Shown piece after piece: positions 53,967-61,340 of a stretch of 64,000 nucleotides of DNA. The stretch's first letter is position 1. Each line of letters opens with the position of its first letter. The notes under the pieces were generated by a model. It ran no database searches, was not told the DNA's origin, and was given only the letters and a program-made list of their open reading frames with translations. The stretch is from Kitasatospora sp. GAS204B (GTDB taxonomy: Bacteria; Actinomycetota; Actinomycetes; Streptomycetales; Streptomycetaceae), in the NCBI RefSeq assembly GCF_029892155.1, contig NZ_JARZAG010000013.1, forward strand, positions 62,001 to 126,000, in the 5' to 3' direction. The position numbers and the translations under genes are program-made.

Positions 53967-53989
53967 CCCACTTTCATGGGAGAGCGGCG

Positions 53990-54556
53990 ATGGATGACCG
54001 ACTTGTGATCGCGTACAGCACGCGGCACTTCTCCGAGACGGACTGGACGCTGAGGGCGGACCGCTGGACGGCGTCCTTCTACGAGAATGAGCCGGCCAAG
54101 GTGTTCGGGACCGCCGTGATCACCCGTGTTGTTCCCGGTGCGGTCCCGAACATCCGGGAGGTGCTGGACGCCGACCCGGGCGTTCTCGACCGCATCCCGC
54201 AGGTGATCTTCACTGAGGACGGCAGGATGCCCCCTGCCGTGGCTGAGCTGCAGCCCTCGCTGCTGCTCCTGCTGGAGTCGGTCGAGGTCTCCGACGAATG
54301 GCGCGGGAAGGGCGTGGGGATGCGCCTGGCCGTCGAAGCCCTGCGCCGCTTCTCTGTGCCTGGGACGCTGGCAGTGTGCTACCCGGCCCCCGTCCATCCG
54401 CAGCACGGCCCCGGAGAGGTCTGCTCGTACGAGTCCGATGACCCTGAGGTTCGGCGGCCGGACGAGGAGGCCGTTGCGAAGCTCCGGCGCGCCTGGGAGG
54501 GGCATGGCTTCTCCCTGCTCGACGACGGCGTGTACGTCCGCCGGATGGAACCCTAG
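53990..54556 (+). CDS. GNAT-like acetyltransferase
   Basis: A 188-residue protein with a GNAT-like core: LLLLLESVEVSDEWRGKGVG followed by MRLAVEALRRF is the acetyl-CoA-binding strand and R-x-x-G-x-G loop, and AWEGHGFSLLDDGVYVRRM is a typical end. The N-terminal part (residues 1-85) is unusual, with many acidic and aromatic residues. GGGAGAG precedes the ATG. Substrate unknown. A hairpin and tiny ORFs lie directly upstream, giving an attenuation-like layout. Confidence 0.78.
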   Translation: MDDRLVIAYSTRHFSETDWTLRADRWTASFYENEPAKVFGTAVITRVVPGAVPNIREVLDADPGVLDRIPQVIFTEDGRMPPAVAELQPSLLLLLESVEVSDEWRGKGVGMRLAVEALRRFSVPGTLAVCYPAPVHPQHGPGEVCSYESDDPEVRRPDEEAVAKLRRAWEGHGFSLLDDGVYVRRMEP

Positions 54557-54714
54557 CTAGTCGCAGGGGGTGGGCCCGGCGGGGTGGTGGTGTCCTCGCC
54601 GGGCCTGGTCAGCCGGAGTGAGGTGACGACTCCGAGGGCGACGCCGGCGATCGCGAGCGCGAAGCAGATCGCCAGGGCCGCGATGATCAGGGCGTCCTCG
54701 GTGCTGGGCCTCAC
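54553..54714 (-). CDS. Small single-pass membrane protein, last gene of the RsbW-like operon
   Basis: A 53-residue protein, VRPSTEDALIIAALAICFAL then AIAGVALGVVTSLRL, forming one transmembrane helix, followed by a Pro/Thr tail. GTG start at 54714 overlaps the preceding stop by 4 nt (GTGA), the main support for its reality. It overlaps the convergent acetyltransferase stop by 4 nt. Function unknown. Confidence 0.65.
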   Translation of the reverse strand: MRPSTEDALIIAALAICFALAIAGVALGVVTSLRLTRPGEDTTTPPGPPPATS

Positions 54715-54950
54715 CGGCGGATGCCGATGAGGCGCTGGCCGAGCCGGGCGGCCAGGTCCTGGAGCAGGTGGTCGGCCTGCTGGTGGGTGAGGGCGAGGGC
54801 GAGTTGTTCGCCGGGGCCGACGTGGATGTCGAGGTCGACGGCGGCCCGGAGCTGGATGGCGGCGTCGGGCGCGGACTCGACGTCGAGGTGGGCGACGGTG
54901 GTCCGCTCGACGTGGGGCGGGGCGCTGCCGAGGACGATCAAGACTCCCAC
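54711..54950 (-). CDS. Small hypothetical protein in the RsbW-like operon
   Basis: A 79-residue protein with an alternating beta pattern (VERTTVAHLDVESAPDAAIQ, LRAAVDLDIHVGPGEQLALA) and a C-terminal helix (HQQADHLLQDLAARLGQRL). GTG start at 54950 with GGAGGG 6 nt upstream, overlapping the preceding gene by 13 nt. No family recognised. Confidence 0.65.
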   Translation of the reverse strand: MGVLIVLGSAPPHVERTTVAHLDVESAPDAAIQLRAAVDLDIHVGPGEQLALALTHQQADHLLQDLAARLGQRLIGIRR

Positions 54951-55066
54951 GAGCTGCCCTCCGCTTCCGCCTCGTTGATCAGGGTGCTGACGGTGAGCTG
55001 GGCGTCGGTGCAGTCGCGCGTGGTGGGGTTGGCCGGCGCGATCGGCGCGCGGCGGACGGCGGTCAT
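54938..55066 (-). CDS. Very small hypothetical protein (42 aa) coupled to the RsbW-like gene
   Basis: MTAVRRAPIAPANPTTRDCT followed by DAQLTVSTLINEAEAEGSS. Its ATG overlaps the stop of the ATPase gene by 4 nt (ATGA), and its end overlaps the next small gene, so it sits in an unbroken chain of coupled frames. Confidence 0.6.
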   Translation of the reverse strand: MTAVRRAPIAPANPTTRDCTDAQLTVSTLINEAEAEGSSWES

Positions 55067-55464
55067 GCGGCCGAGTCCAGCTCGAACCAGACGCGCTTGC
55101 CTCCGTGCTTGTGCGGGGCGGCGCCGAACCGGTGGGTGAGCGAGCGGACCAGGTGCAGCCCCCTGCCGGACAGCTCGTACGGGTCGGCGGTGCGGGTGCG
55201 CTGCTCGGGCAGGGCTGGGCTGTCGTCGGCGACGGAGACCCGGAGCGTGCGGAAGGCCTGATCGGCGAGGAGCACGACCACAACGACGGGCGCGAGGCTG
55301 CCCCCGTGCTTCCAGGCGTTGACGAAGAGCTCGTGCAAGGCGAGTTCGGCGTCGTGGATCAGGTCGGAGGACCACTCGGCGGTGGTCAGCAGGTCGCGCA
55401 GCTCCTCCCGGGCAGCGGACCAGTCGGGCGGCTGGGGGAAGGTGGGCAGGGTGCAGGAACGCAT
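55063..55464 (-). CDS. RsbW-like ATP-binding protein (anti-sigma-type GHKL)
   Basis: A 133-residue GHKL ATPase: ELALHELFVNAWKHGG is the N box, LRVSVADDSPALP the G1 box and YELSGRGLHLVRSLTHRFGA the G2 box. The Streptomyces genome carries many such stand-alone RsbW-like proteins, some anti-sigma factors and some partners of XRE-DUF397 clusters. CGGAGG precedes the ATG at 55464; the longer frame upstream is spurious. It is divergent from the XRE-DUF5753 gene at 55757, the arrangement seen in abaA/whiJ-like clusters. Confidence 0.87.
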   Translation of the reverse strand: MRSCTLPTFPQPPDWSAAREELRDLLTTAEWSSDLIHDAELALHELFVNAWKHGGSLAPVVVVVLLADQAFRTLRVSVADDSPALPEQRTRTADPYELSGRGLHLVRSLTHRFGAAPHKHGGKRVWFELDSAA

Positions 55465-55756
55465 GGGGAACCTCCGCGAGGCGGTGGGGTGGTGAGGTGA
55501 TCGGCGGATGCGTCGCCGTGAGCCAGGCCAGGACGGGACTGGTTGAGGTCGCGTGTGGCTGCTCTGCGGTGCGGGGCAGCATGCGCCTACTGCCCTGGTG
55601 ACAGGCGTTACTGACGATCCGTCGGATCGGTATGGCAACGACCATAGCGCACAGGGTCCCAAATTTGTGCCGCGCATCACGAGGTTCATCCGATCGTGGA
55701 TGGCGCGGTGCTGGGCGTGCGGCAGACTGCTCTCAACCAGCTGTTGAGAGGAGACC
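55465..55756. promoter_or_regulatory. Divergent promoter region with SD-overlapping hairpin
   Basis: About 290 bp between the RsbW-like and XRE genes. At 55730-55750, CTCTCAAC, CAGCT, GTTGAGAG form a perfect 8-bp inverted repeat whose right arm contains part of the ribosome binding site (GAGAGGAG) of the XRE gene. It could be an operator or an mRNA hairpin limiting translation. No other structure is evident. Confidence 0.6.
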
Positions 55757-56623
55757 ATGGCCCTTCGAACCAACCCGACGCTCCGTCAGCGCCGACTTGG
55801 CACCGAGCTGCGGCGGATGCGGGAGCAGGCTGGCCTCGGAGGCAGCCAGCTCGCACGCCAACTCGGCATCAACCCTGCCCACGTCACGCAGATGGAGAGC
55901 GGCAAGACGGGGCTCAGCGTGGAGCGCTTGTACACCATTGCCGGAATGTGCATGTGCGACAACCAGCCCTTGCTCGAAGCGTTGGCCGATGTCATCGCTG
56001 ATCGGGGCAAAGGTGGCTGGTGGGAGGAGTATCGAGGTGTCCTTCCGGTCGACTACCTGGAGGTGGCAGAACTGGAAGGCCACGCGAAGAGGATCGCAAG
56101 CTTCGCCATGGTCTACATCCCGGGGCTGCTGCAGACGCGTTCCTATGCCAGTGCGCTGTTCGCAAGAGGACCCCTGCCGTTGCTACCGCAAGAGGTCGAC
56201 CTCAGGACCACGTTCCGCCTGCGTAGGCAGCAGGTGGTTCGATCCGGTGGCACACCGTACCTGGCGCTCGTGCACGAGGCCGCTCTACGCGGCCAGTACG
56301 GTGGGCGTGATGTGCTCATCGGTCAGCTTGCCTCGCTTGTCGAAGACTACGAGCACCCAGGAATCTCCATCCGGATCGTGCCGTTCGAGGTGGCCGACTT
56401 CCCGATCCCAAGTGAGGATCTCACCCATCTGACCGGGCCTGTCCCAGAACTGGACACAGTTCAGGCCGATGCGTCCTACGGGTCCCACGTCTTTGATCTG
56501 CCCGCTCACCTGAGTCGCTACCGTGCGACCCTTGAGCACATCAGATCTGTTGCCCTGTCAGAAGATGAATCGCGATCCTTCATTCGCTCGATCATGGAAG
56601 AGATGCAGAACAGGCATGACTAG
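55757..56623 (+). CDS. XRE-family regulator with DUF5753 domain (WhiJ-like)
   Basis: A 288-residue regulator: HTH at about 12-68 (LGTELRRMREQAGLGGSQLA, RQLGINPAHVTQMESGKTGL), DUF5753 after that (IASFAMVYIPGLLQTRSYAS, LALVHEAALRGQYGGRDVLI, ISIRIVPFEVADFPIPSEDL). Its stop overlaps the DUF397 start by 8 nt. With DUF397 and a divergent RsbW-like gene it forms the classical actinobacterial WhiJ-like module affecting differentiation. Confidence 0.92.
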   Translation: MALRTNPTLRQRRLGTELRRMREQAGLGGSQLARQLGINPAHVTQMESGKTGLSVERLYTIAGMCMCDNQPLLEALADVIADRGKGGWWEEYRGVLPVDYLEVAELEGHAKRIASFAMVYIPGLLQTRSYASALFARGPLPLLPQEVDLRTTFRLRRQQVVRSGGTPYLALVHEAALRGQYGGRDVLIGQLASLVEDYEHPGISIRIVPFEVADFPIPSEDLTHLTGPVPELDTVQADASYGSHVFDLPAHLSRYRATLEHIRSVALSEDESRSFIRSIMEEMQNRHD

Positions 56624-56819
56624 TTCAGCGTGGCAGAAGTCCAGCTACAGCGCTGCCAACAACCAGTGCGTAGAAGTCCGCACTGCAGACGACCTGGTCG
56701 AACTCCGCGAGTCCGACGAGGGTGACGTCATCGTCCGCACCACCCCCACCAAGTTCGCCAAGTTCCTCCAGGGCGTCAAGGACGGCGAGTTCGACCACTT
56801 CGCCAGCCCCTCCAACTGA
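56616..56819 (+). CDS. DUF397 domain-containing protein
   Basis: A 67-residue protein with the DUF397 signature WQKSSYSAANNQCVEVRTAD, then ELRESDEGDVIVRTTPTKFA and FLQGVKDGEFD. DUF397 proteins interact with or counteract the adjacent XRE-DUF5753 regulators in Streptomyces. The ATG at 56616 overlaps the XRE stop by 8 nt. A terminator follows. Confidence 0.92.
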   Translation: MTSSAWQKSSYSAANNQCVEVRTADDLVELRESDEGDVIVRTTPTKFAKFLQGVKDGEFDHFASPSN

Positions 56820-56859
56820 CCCACTGACGATCCCGCTCTTGTGGGACCCCTGCCTTCCG

Positions 56860-56899
56860 AAGGCCGCAGATCTGCGCGAAAGTGCAGGTCGGCGGCCTT
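56860..56899 (+). terminator. Terminator after the DUF397 gene
   Basis: AAGGCCGC (56860-56867) pairs with GCGGCCTT (56892-56899), with an inner near-perfect GATCTGC/GCAGGTC stem; CTTCTTCCC follows. Confidence 0.65.
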
Positions 56900-57080
56900 C
56901 TTCCCGCTGCGCGCAGACCACAACGGAGTGGGCCCACCGGCCTCCCGGTATGCAAAGGGCGCGAGCTTAGCGCGCGGACGGGGCGTCCGTCCGGCGTTTG
57001 CGCGATTTGTCGGATCAGCTTTTCGGCCGTGCCACGCTGCATGCGGCGTTGCTGGGACGACCGGAGGCGAAACGATTCTC

Positions 57081-58610
57081 TTGAGTACGCGTCAAGTCAA
57101 AGTGAAGTCGCTCTCCGCGCTGCTGGTCCGCTCGGGGCATGGTTCGCCGGCGGCCACGGCGGTGCCGGGGATGTCCGCCGGCGAGGCACCCCCCGACCCG
57201 CCGGCGGGTCGGCCTGTGCTGCCGGTGGTGGTGCCGCCGATGCCCAGCGAACCCCCGGCGATCCCGGCACCCGTCGCCGAGACCCGGCCACCCGCCGAGC
57301 CGAGCCCGCTCCCCGACCCCCGCGCCGCCATCGAGCCCCGCCCCGCCATCGAGCCGCTGTTCCGCTGGGCCCCCGGCCTCAACTGGGCGGGCCCGGGCGA
57401 CCACTGGAGCCAGGCCTGGGCCGTCGAGACGCTCGGCACCGCCGCCCCGCCACCGGCGCTCGCCCCCGCCGTCGCACCCGCCGCCCAACCCCCCACCCCG
57501 CGCGACCTGGAGCTGATCCGCGCCACCCTGGCCGTCGTCGAGCCGGTCGCCGACCGGGCCACCGCGCACTTCTACGCGCTGATCTTCCTCCACCACCCCG
57601 AGATCCGCTCGCTCTTCCCGGCCGGCATGGACGTGCAGCGCGACCGCCTCTTCCGGGCCCTGCTGCAGGCCGCCCGCAGCGCCGACGACCCCGCCTCGCT
57701 GACCGCCTACCTCACCCGGCTCGGCCAGGGACACCGCAAGTACGGCACGCTGACCGGCCACTACGCGCCGGTGGGCGAGTGCCTGGTGGCCTCGCTGGCG
57801 AGGTACTGCGGCAGCCACTGGGACGCCGAGACCGAGCTGGCCTGGCGCCGGGTCTACGGGGTGGTCGCCCAGCTGATGATCGACGCGGCCGAGCAGGCCG
57901 CCAAGACCTCGCCGCCCTGGTGGCAGGCGGAGGTGGTCTCCCACCAGAGCCTGGGCCGGGACATCGCCCAGCTCACCGTCCGCCCCGACCAGGCGTACCC
58001 GTACCGGGCCGGCCAGTACACCACCCTGGAGACGCCCTGGTGGCCGCGGGTCTGGCGGCACTTCTCGTTCGCCACCGCGCCGCGCCCGGACGGGCTGCTG
58101 ACCTTCCACGTCAAGGCGCTGCAGGCGGGTTGGGTGAGCAGCGCGCTGGTCCGCCGGGCGGCGCCCGGGGACGTGCTGCGGCTCGGCCCGCCGGCCGGGA
58201 CCATGGTGCTCGACCACGCCGATCCGGGGCGGCTGCTCTGCCTGGGCGGTGGCACCGGGATCGCGCCGATCGCGGCGCTGGTCGAGGAGGTGGCCGAGCA
58301 CGGGGCCGCGGGCCGCCGGCTCGAGGTCTTCTACGGCGCCCGGCAGGCCGCGGAGCTCTACCAGCTGCCCGCCCTGCGGGAGTTGGAGCGGCGCCACCCG
58401 TGGCTCGCGGTGCACCCGGTGCTCTCCGAGGAGCGCACCGACGGCGCGCTGTGCGGGCTGCTCTCCGACGTGGTGGTGCAGCGCGGTCCGTGGGACGGCC
58501 ACCGCGCGTTCCTCAGCGGCCCGCCCGCGATGGTCCGCCGGGCGGCCGCCGCGCTGACCCGCTCGGGCGTGCGGCCCGAGTGGGTGCACCACGACCTGGG
58601 CGCCGAGTAG
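57081..58610 (+). CDS. Globin-FAD/NAD reductase (flavohemoglobin-like) with Pro-rich N terminus
   Basis: About 509 residues. A Pro/Ala-rich segment runs to about 140; a globin domain spans about 145-280 with the proximal His at about 218 in LGQGHRKYG; the reductase has YRAGQYTTLETPWWPRVWRH with FSFA (FAD) and LLCLGGGTGIAPIAALVEEV (NAD). Typical flavohemoglobins turn NO into nitrate using NADH. The N-terminal extension is not standard. The start is uncertain: TTG at 57081 has GGAGG 13 nt upstream and no ATG/GTG fits better (GTG at 57102 lacks a site). It could help defend against nitrosative stress together with cytochrome bd. Confidence 0.82.
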   Translation: MSTRQVKVKSLSALLVRSGHGSPAATAVPGMSAGEAPPDPPAGRPVLPVVVPPMPSEPPAIPAPVAETRPPAEPSPLPDPRAAIEPRPAIEPLFRWAPGLNWAGPGDHWSQAWAVETLGTAAPPPALAPAVAPAAQPPTPRDLELIRATLAVVEPVADRATAHFYALIFLHHPEIRSLFPAGMDVQRDRLFRALLQAARSADDPASLTAYLTRLGQGHRKYGTLTGHYAPVGECLVASLARYCGSHWDAETELAWRRVYGVVAQLMIDAAEQAAKTSPPWWQAEVVSHQSLGRDIAQLTVRPDQAYPYRAGQYTTLETPWWPRVWRHFSFATAPRPDGLLTFHVKALQAGWVSSALVRRAAPGDVLRLGPPAGTMVLDHADPGRLLCLGGGTGIAPIAALVEEVAEHGAAGRRLEVFYGARQAAELYQLPALRELERRHPWLAVHPVLSEERTDGALCGLLSDVVVQRGPWDGHRAFLSGPPAMVRRAAAALTRSGVRPEWVHHDLGAE

Positions 58611-58638
58611 CCAGAGCGGCCCGAGCAGCCCGAGCAGC

Positions 58639-59175
58639 TCAGCCCAGGTCGGCGGCGAGCATCGCCCGCACGCCCTCGATGTTGGCGGCCAGGTAGGCGC
58701 GCAGTGAGGGCGGCACCAGGTTGACCGAGGTGACGCCCTCGCGGGTGAAGGGCAGCCGGACGATCTCGTACTCGCCGCGCGGCTCGTCCACCTCGGGGCC
58801 GTGCCGCAGCGCCGGGTCCAGCTCGGCCAGCCGGCAGACGAAGAAGTGCTGCACCTTGACCCCGTGCGGGTGGGCCGGGGAGCCGTCCTCGTGGTGCGCG
58901 TGCGCGACGGTGTCCACGAAGGCCGGGACCACGTCGACCACCTTGCCGCCCAACTCCTCGTCCACCTCGCGGTGCAGGGCGTCGGTCACGCTGCGGTCGG
59001 CCGGCTCGACCCCGCCGCCCGGCGTGATCCAGTACGGGTGGCAGCCGGGCCTGGTGCGTTTGATCACGATCAGTTCGGCCGGACCGTGCCAGGGGTCGTC
59101 GGCCGACAGGTCGAGCAGGATCGCCCGCGCGGTGCGCTTGACCACGGGACGGGGGTGGGGAGTCACCTCGGCCAC
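58639..59175 (-). CDS. Nudix hydrolase with divergent box
   Basis: A 178-residue Nudix-fold protein: VVKRTARAILLDLSADDPWH, then WITPGGGVEPADRSVTDALH and REVDEELGGKVVDVVP. The C-terminal half REVDEELGG is canonical, but the G-x-E-x-G-E part is replaced by G-V-E-P-A-D-R, so one helix-capping Gly-Glu is lost; this variant recurs in actinobacteria. It may hydrolyse a nucleoside-diphosphate derivative, but the change leaves activity uncertain. Start ATG at 59175. Confidence 0.85.
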   Translation of the reverse strand: MAEVTPHPRPVVKRTARAILLDLSADDPWHGPAELIVIKRTRPGCHPYWITPGGGVEPADRSVTDALHREVDEELGGKVVDVVPAFVDTVAHAHHEDGSPAHPHGVKVQHFFVCRLAELDPALRHGPEVDEPRGEYEIVRLPFTREGVTSVNLVPPSLRAYLAANIEGVRAMLAADLG

Positions 59176-59295
59176 TCAGGTCACCTCCGGATGCCTGTTG
59201 TGCCTCAGCATCCCTCGGCCCGACGGGGACGAAACTCGCACGGACGGACGAACTGACCGCGCGCGGCCGGCCGGCCGGGTGCGGTCACCCCGTGC

Positions 59296-59673
59296 TCAGT
59301 CCTCGTCACCGACCGCCAGGTGCAGGCCCCAGGCGACCAGGCTGATGATCAGCGAACCGAGCAGCGCCGGCAGGAAGCCCTCGACGTGGAAGTCCAGCTT
59401 CAGCCGGTCGGAGGCGAACGAGGTGAGCCAGAGCATCAGCGCGTTGATCACGAAGGTGATCAGGCCCAGCGACAGGATGAAGAGCGGGAACGAGAAGAAC
59501 TTCACCAGCGGCTTGATCAGCCAGTTCACCACGCCGAAGATCAGGGCGACGGCGATCACGGTCAGCGTCTTCTGCTGCCAGTCACCACCGGACAGGGTGA
59601 TCCCGTTGACGATCCAGGCGGCCACCCAGATGGCGGCCGCGTTGATGAGGGTCTTGACCACGAAGTGCTTCAT
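59296..59673 (-). CDS. Phage-holin-family (PF04020-like) membrane protein
   Basis: A 125-residue protein beginning MKHFVVKTLINAAAIWVAAW, with four hydrophobic helices including ALIFGVVNWLIKPLVKFFSF (the conserved N-x-x-I-K-P motif) and LFILSLGLITFVINALMLWL. Despite the family name, chromosomal copies like this are not known to lyse cells. Homologs start at MK, so 59673 is preferred over the ATG at 59682. No phage genes are nearby. Confidence 0.82.
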   Translation of the reverse strand: MKHFVVKTLINAAAIWVAAWIVNGITLSGGDWQQKTLTVIAVALIFGVVNWLIKPLVKFFSFPLFILSLGLITFVINALMLWLTSFASDRLKLDFHVEGFLPALLGSLIISLVAWGLHLAVGDED

Positions 59674-59731
59674 GCCCCGCATGGTCGCAGGCCAGGGCGG
59701 CCGCTGAAAAGCACCCGAGGAGGAGCAGCTG

Positions 59732-60049
59732 ATGAAGGTCTTCCGGCTCGACGAGTTGGACCGGCACCGGGCCGAGGAGCAGGGCGCCTATCTGCGCTTC
59801 CTGAAGGAGCGCACCATGTCGGCCGGCCTGTACGCGCTGGCGCCCGGCGAGCTCGACACCCAGTCCGCCCACCAGCAGGACGAGCTGTACCAGGTGGTCA
59901 GCGGCCGGGCCTACCTGACCGTGGGCGAGGAGACCTGCACGGTGGCGCGCGGCACCGTGGTCTTCGTGCCGGCCGGGGTGCCGCACCGCTTCCACCACAT
60001 CACCGAGGAGCTGCGGGTGTTGGTGGTCTTCTCACCGCCCGAGACGTGA
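59732..60049 (+). CDS. Cupin-domain protein
   Basis: A 105-residue single cupin: LDTQSAHQQDELYQVVSGRA corresponds to motif 1, with H-x-x-D-E-x-Y in place of H-x-H-x4-E, and GTVVFVPAGVPHRFHHI to motif 2. These retain two or three possible metal ligands. GAGGAGGAGCAG precedes the ATG. Its neighbour tenA lies 37 nt downstream on the same strand and may be co-transcribed. Confidence 0.85.
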   Translation: MKVFRLDELDRHRAEEQGAYLRFLKERTMSAGLYALAPGELDTQSAHQQDELYQVVSGRAYLTVGEETCTVARGTVVFVPAGVPHRFHHITEELRVLVVFSPPET

Positions 60050-60086
60050 ACCCTGGCAGTCGTGGGCCGGACATAGGGTCGTGGGC

Positions 60087-60758
60087 ATGACCCAGACCCT
60101 GACCGAGGAGCTGTGGGCCGAGACCGTCGCGCCCGTCTACGCCCAGATCCTCACCCACCCGTTCCTGGCCGGCCTGACCGACGGCACGCTGCCGCGCGCC
60201 TCGTTCCGGCACTTCGTCGTGCAGGACTCGCACTACCTGCGCGACTACGCCCGGGCCCTGGCCGGCTGCGCGGCCAAGGCACCAGGTGAGGCCGAGGTGC
60301 GGGCCTTCGCGGACGACGCGATCGGCGCGCTGGCCGCCGAGCAGGGAATGCACGCGGAGTTCCTGGAGGCCTTCGGGCAGAGCGCCGAAGCGGCCGCCGC
60401 CGAGCCGGTGCTGCCCACCACCCGGGCCTACACCAGCTACCTGCTGGCCGCCGTGCACGGCGGCTCCTTCGCCGAGGCGGTGGCCGCCGTGCTGCCCTGC
60501 TACTGGGTCTACGCCCGGGTCGGCGAGCAGTTGCTGGCCGCCTCCTCCCCGGACCCGCTCTACGCCCGGTGGATCGCGGTCTACGGCGACGAGGCCTTCC
60601 AGTCGGTGGTGCGCCGGGTGCTGGAGCTGACCGACCGGCTCGGCGAGCAGGTCTCGCCCACCGAGCGGCGCCGGATCCACGAGCACGTGCGCACCACCAC
60701 CCGGTACGAGTGGATGTTCTGGGACGCTGCCTGGCGCGGCGAGCAGTGGCCCGTGTGA
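60087..60758 (+). CDS. tenA: TenA-family thiaminase II / aminopyrimidine aminohydrolase
   Basis: A 223-residue TenA-like protein: LTHPFLAGLTDGTLPRASFR, FVVQDSHYLRDYARALAGCA, the catalytic Cys in AVLPCYWVYARVGEQLL and the Glu-containing YEWMFWDAAWRGEQWP close. TenA salvages degraded thiamin (base-cleaved pyrimidine). The ATG at 60087 is used, with an in-frame GTG at 60081. No thiamin biosynthesis gene is adjacent. Confidence 0.93.
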   Translation: MTQTLTEELWAETVAPVYAQILTHPFLAGLTDGTLPRASFRHFVVQDSHYLRDYARALAGCAAKAPGEAEVRAFADDAIGALAAEQGMHAEFLEAFGQSAEAAAAEPVLPTTRAYTSYLLAAVHGGSFAEAVAAVLPCYWVYARVGEQLLAASSPDPLYARWIAVYGDEAFQSVVRRVLELTDRLGEQVSPTERRRIHEHVRTTTRYEWMFWDAAWRGEQWPV

Positions 60759-60795
60759 GCCCGGCAGCGTGGTTGTAGGAGGCCGATAAGGGCGA

Positions 60796-60817
60796 CCCTG
60801 AGGTCCCTCCCTCAGGG
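60796..60817 (+). terminator. Terminator after tenA
   Basis: CCCTGAGG (60796-60803) and CCTCAGGG (60810-60817), 38 nt past the tenA stop. Confidence 0.6.
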
Positions 60818-60945
60818 CCGTATCCGGGTTCTCTCAGGGGCTTGAACCCTCGTTTCCGCTTCGGGGCCCTCGTACGATCGAAGTACCGAAAGCGGACGGG
60901 ACGCGGCACCAAGGGCCGACCCGAAGGGGAAGAAGAGGTACGGAC

Positions 60946-61146
60946 ATGGCTGAGATCTGGAAGTCGCTGCCCTCCTGGGTTCGCAACATCGTCGTCCCGA
61001 TCCTGGTGCTGATCATCGCGTTCAACGTGCTCGGAATCGTCTTCAGCGTGATCAGCTCGCTGGTCTGGTTCGCGGTCAAGGCCCTGGTGGTGGTCGGCAT
61101 CGCAGCCGGAGTGGTGATCCTGGTCAAGCGGGCGGCCAAGGGCTGA
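60946..61146 (+). CDS. DUF5326 small membrane protein
   Basis: A 66-residue protein starting MAEIWKSLPSWVRNIVVPIL, with two hydrophobic helices and a basic end (VVILVKRAAKG), matching the actinobacterial DUF5326 family (about 65-70 residues). Function unknown. GGGGAAGAAG upstream. Bounded by terminators on both sides, so monocistronic. Confidence 0.88.
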   Translation: MAEIWKSLPSWVRNIVVPILVLIIAFNVLGIVFSVISSLVWFAVKALVVVGIAAGVVILVKRAAKG

Positions 61147-61167
61147 CCCGCAACGCCGCCTCCGCTC

Positions 61168-61203
61168 CGGCGCCCGTCCCTGCTCGGCAGGGAGCGGGCG
61201 CCG
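61168..61203 (+). terminator. Terminator after the DUF5326 gene
   Basis: A 16-bp stem (61168-61183 with 61187-61203, one bulged G) and loop TCG, 22 nt past the stop. Confidence 0.7.
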
Positions 61204-61340
61204 CGGCGTTTCGTGACAACCGACGGCCGCCGCCGTGACAGCTGTCATGCGGCACCGGCGACACAAGGCACTGACGGCGGATCAGCTCGGATCGGCAGAA
61301 TCTCCCTTGTCACCAGGCAGGACAACGGGAGGAACGGGCC

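Noticed and set aside
59296-59673. Holin as evidence for a prophage
   Set aside because: PF04020-like proteins are common chromosomal membrane proteins and no other phage genes occur around it.
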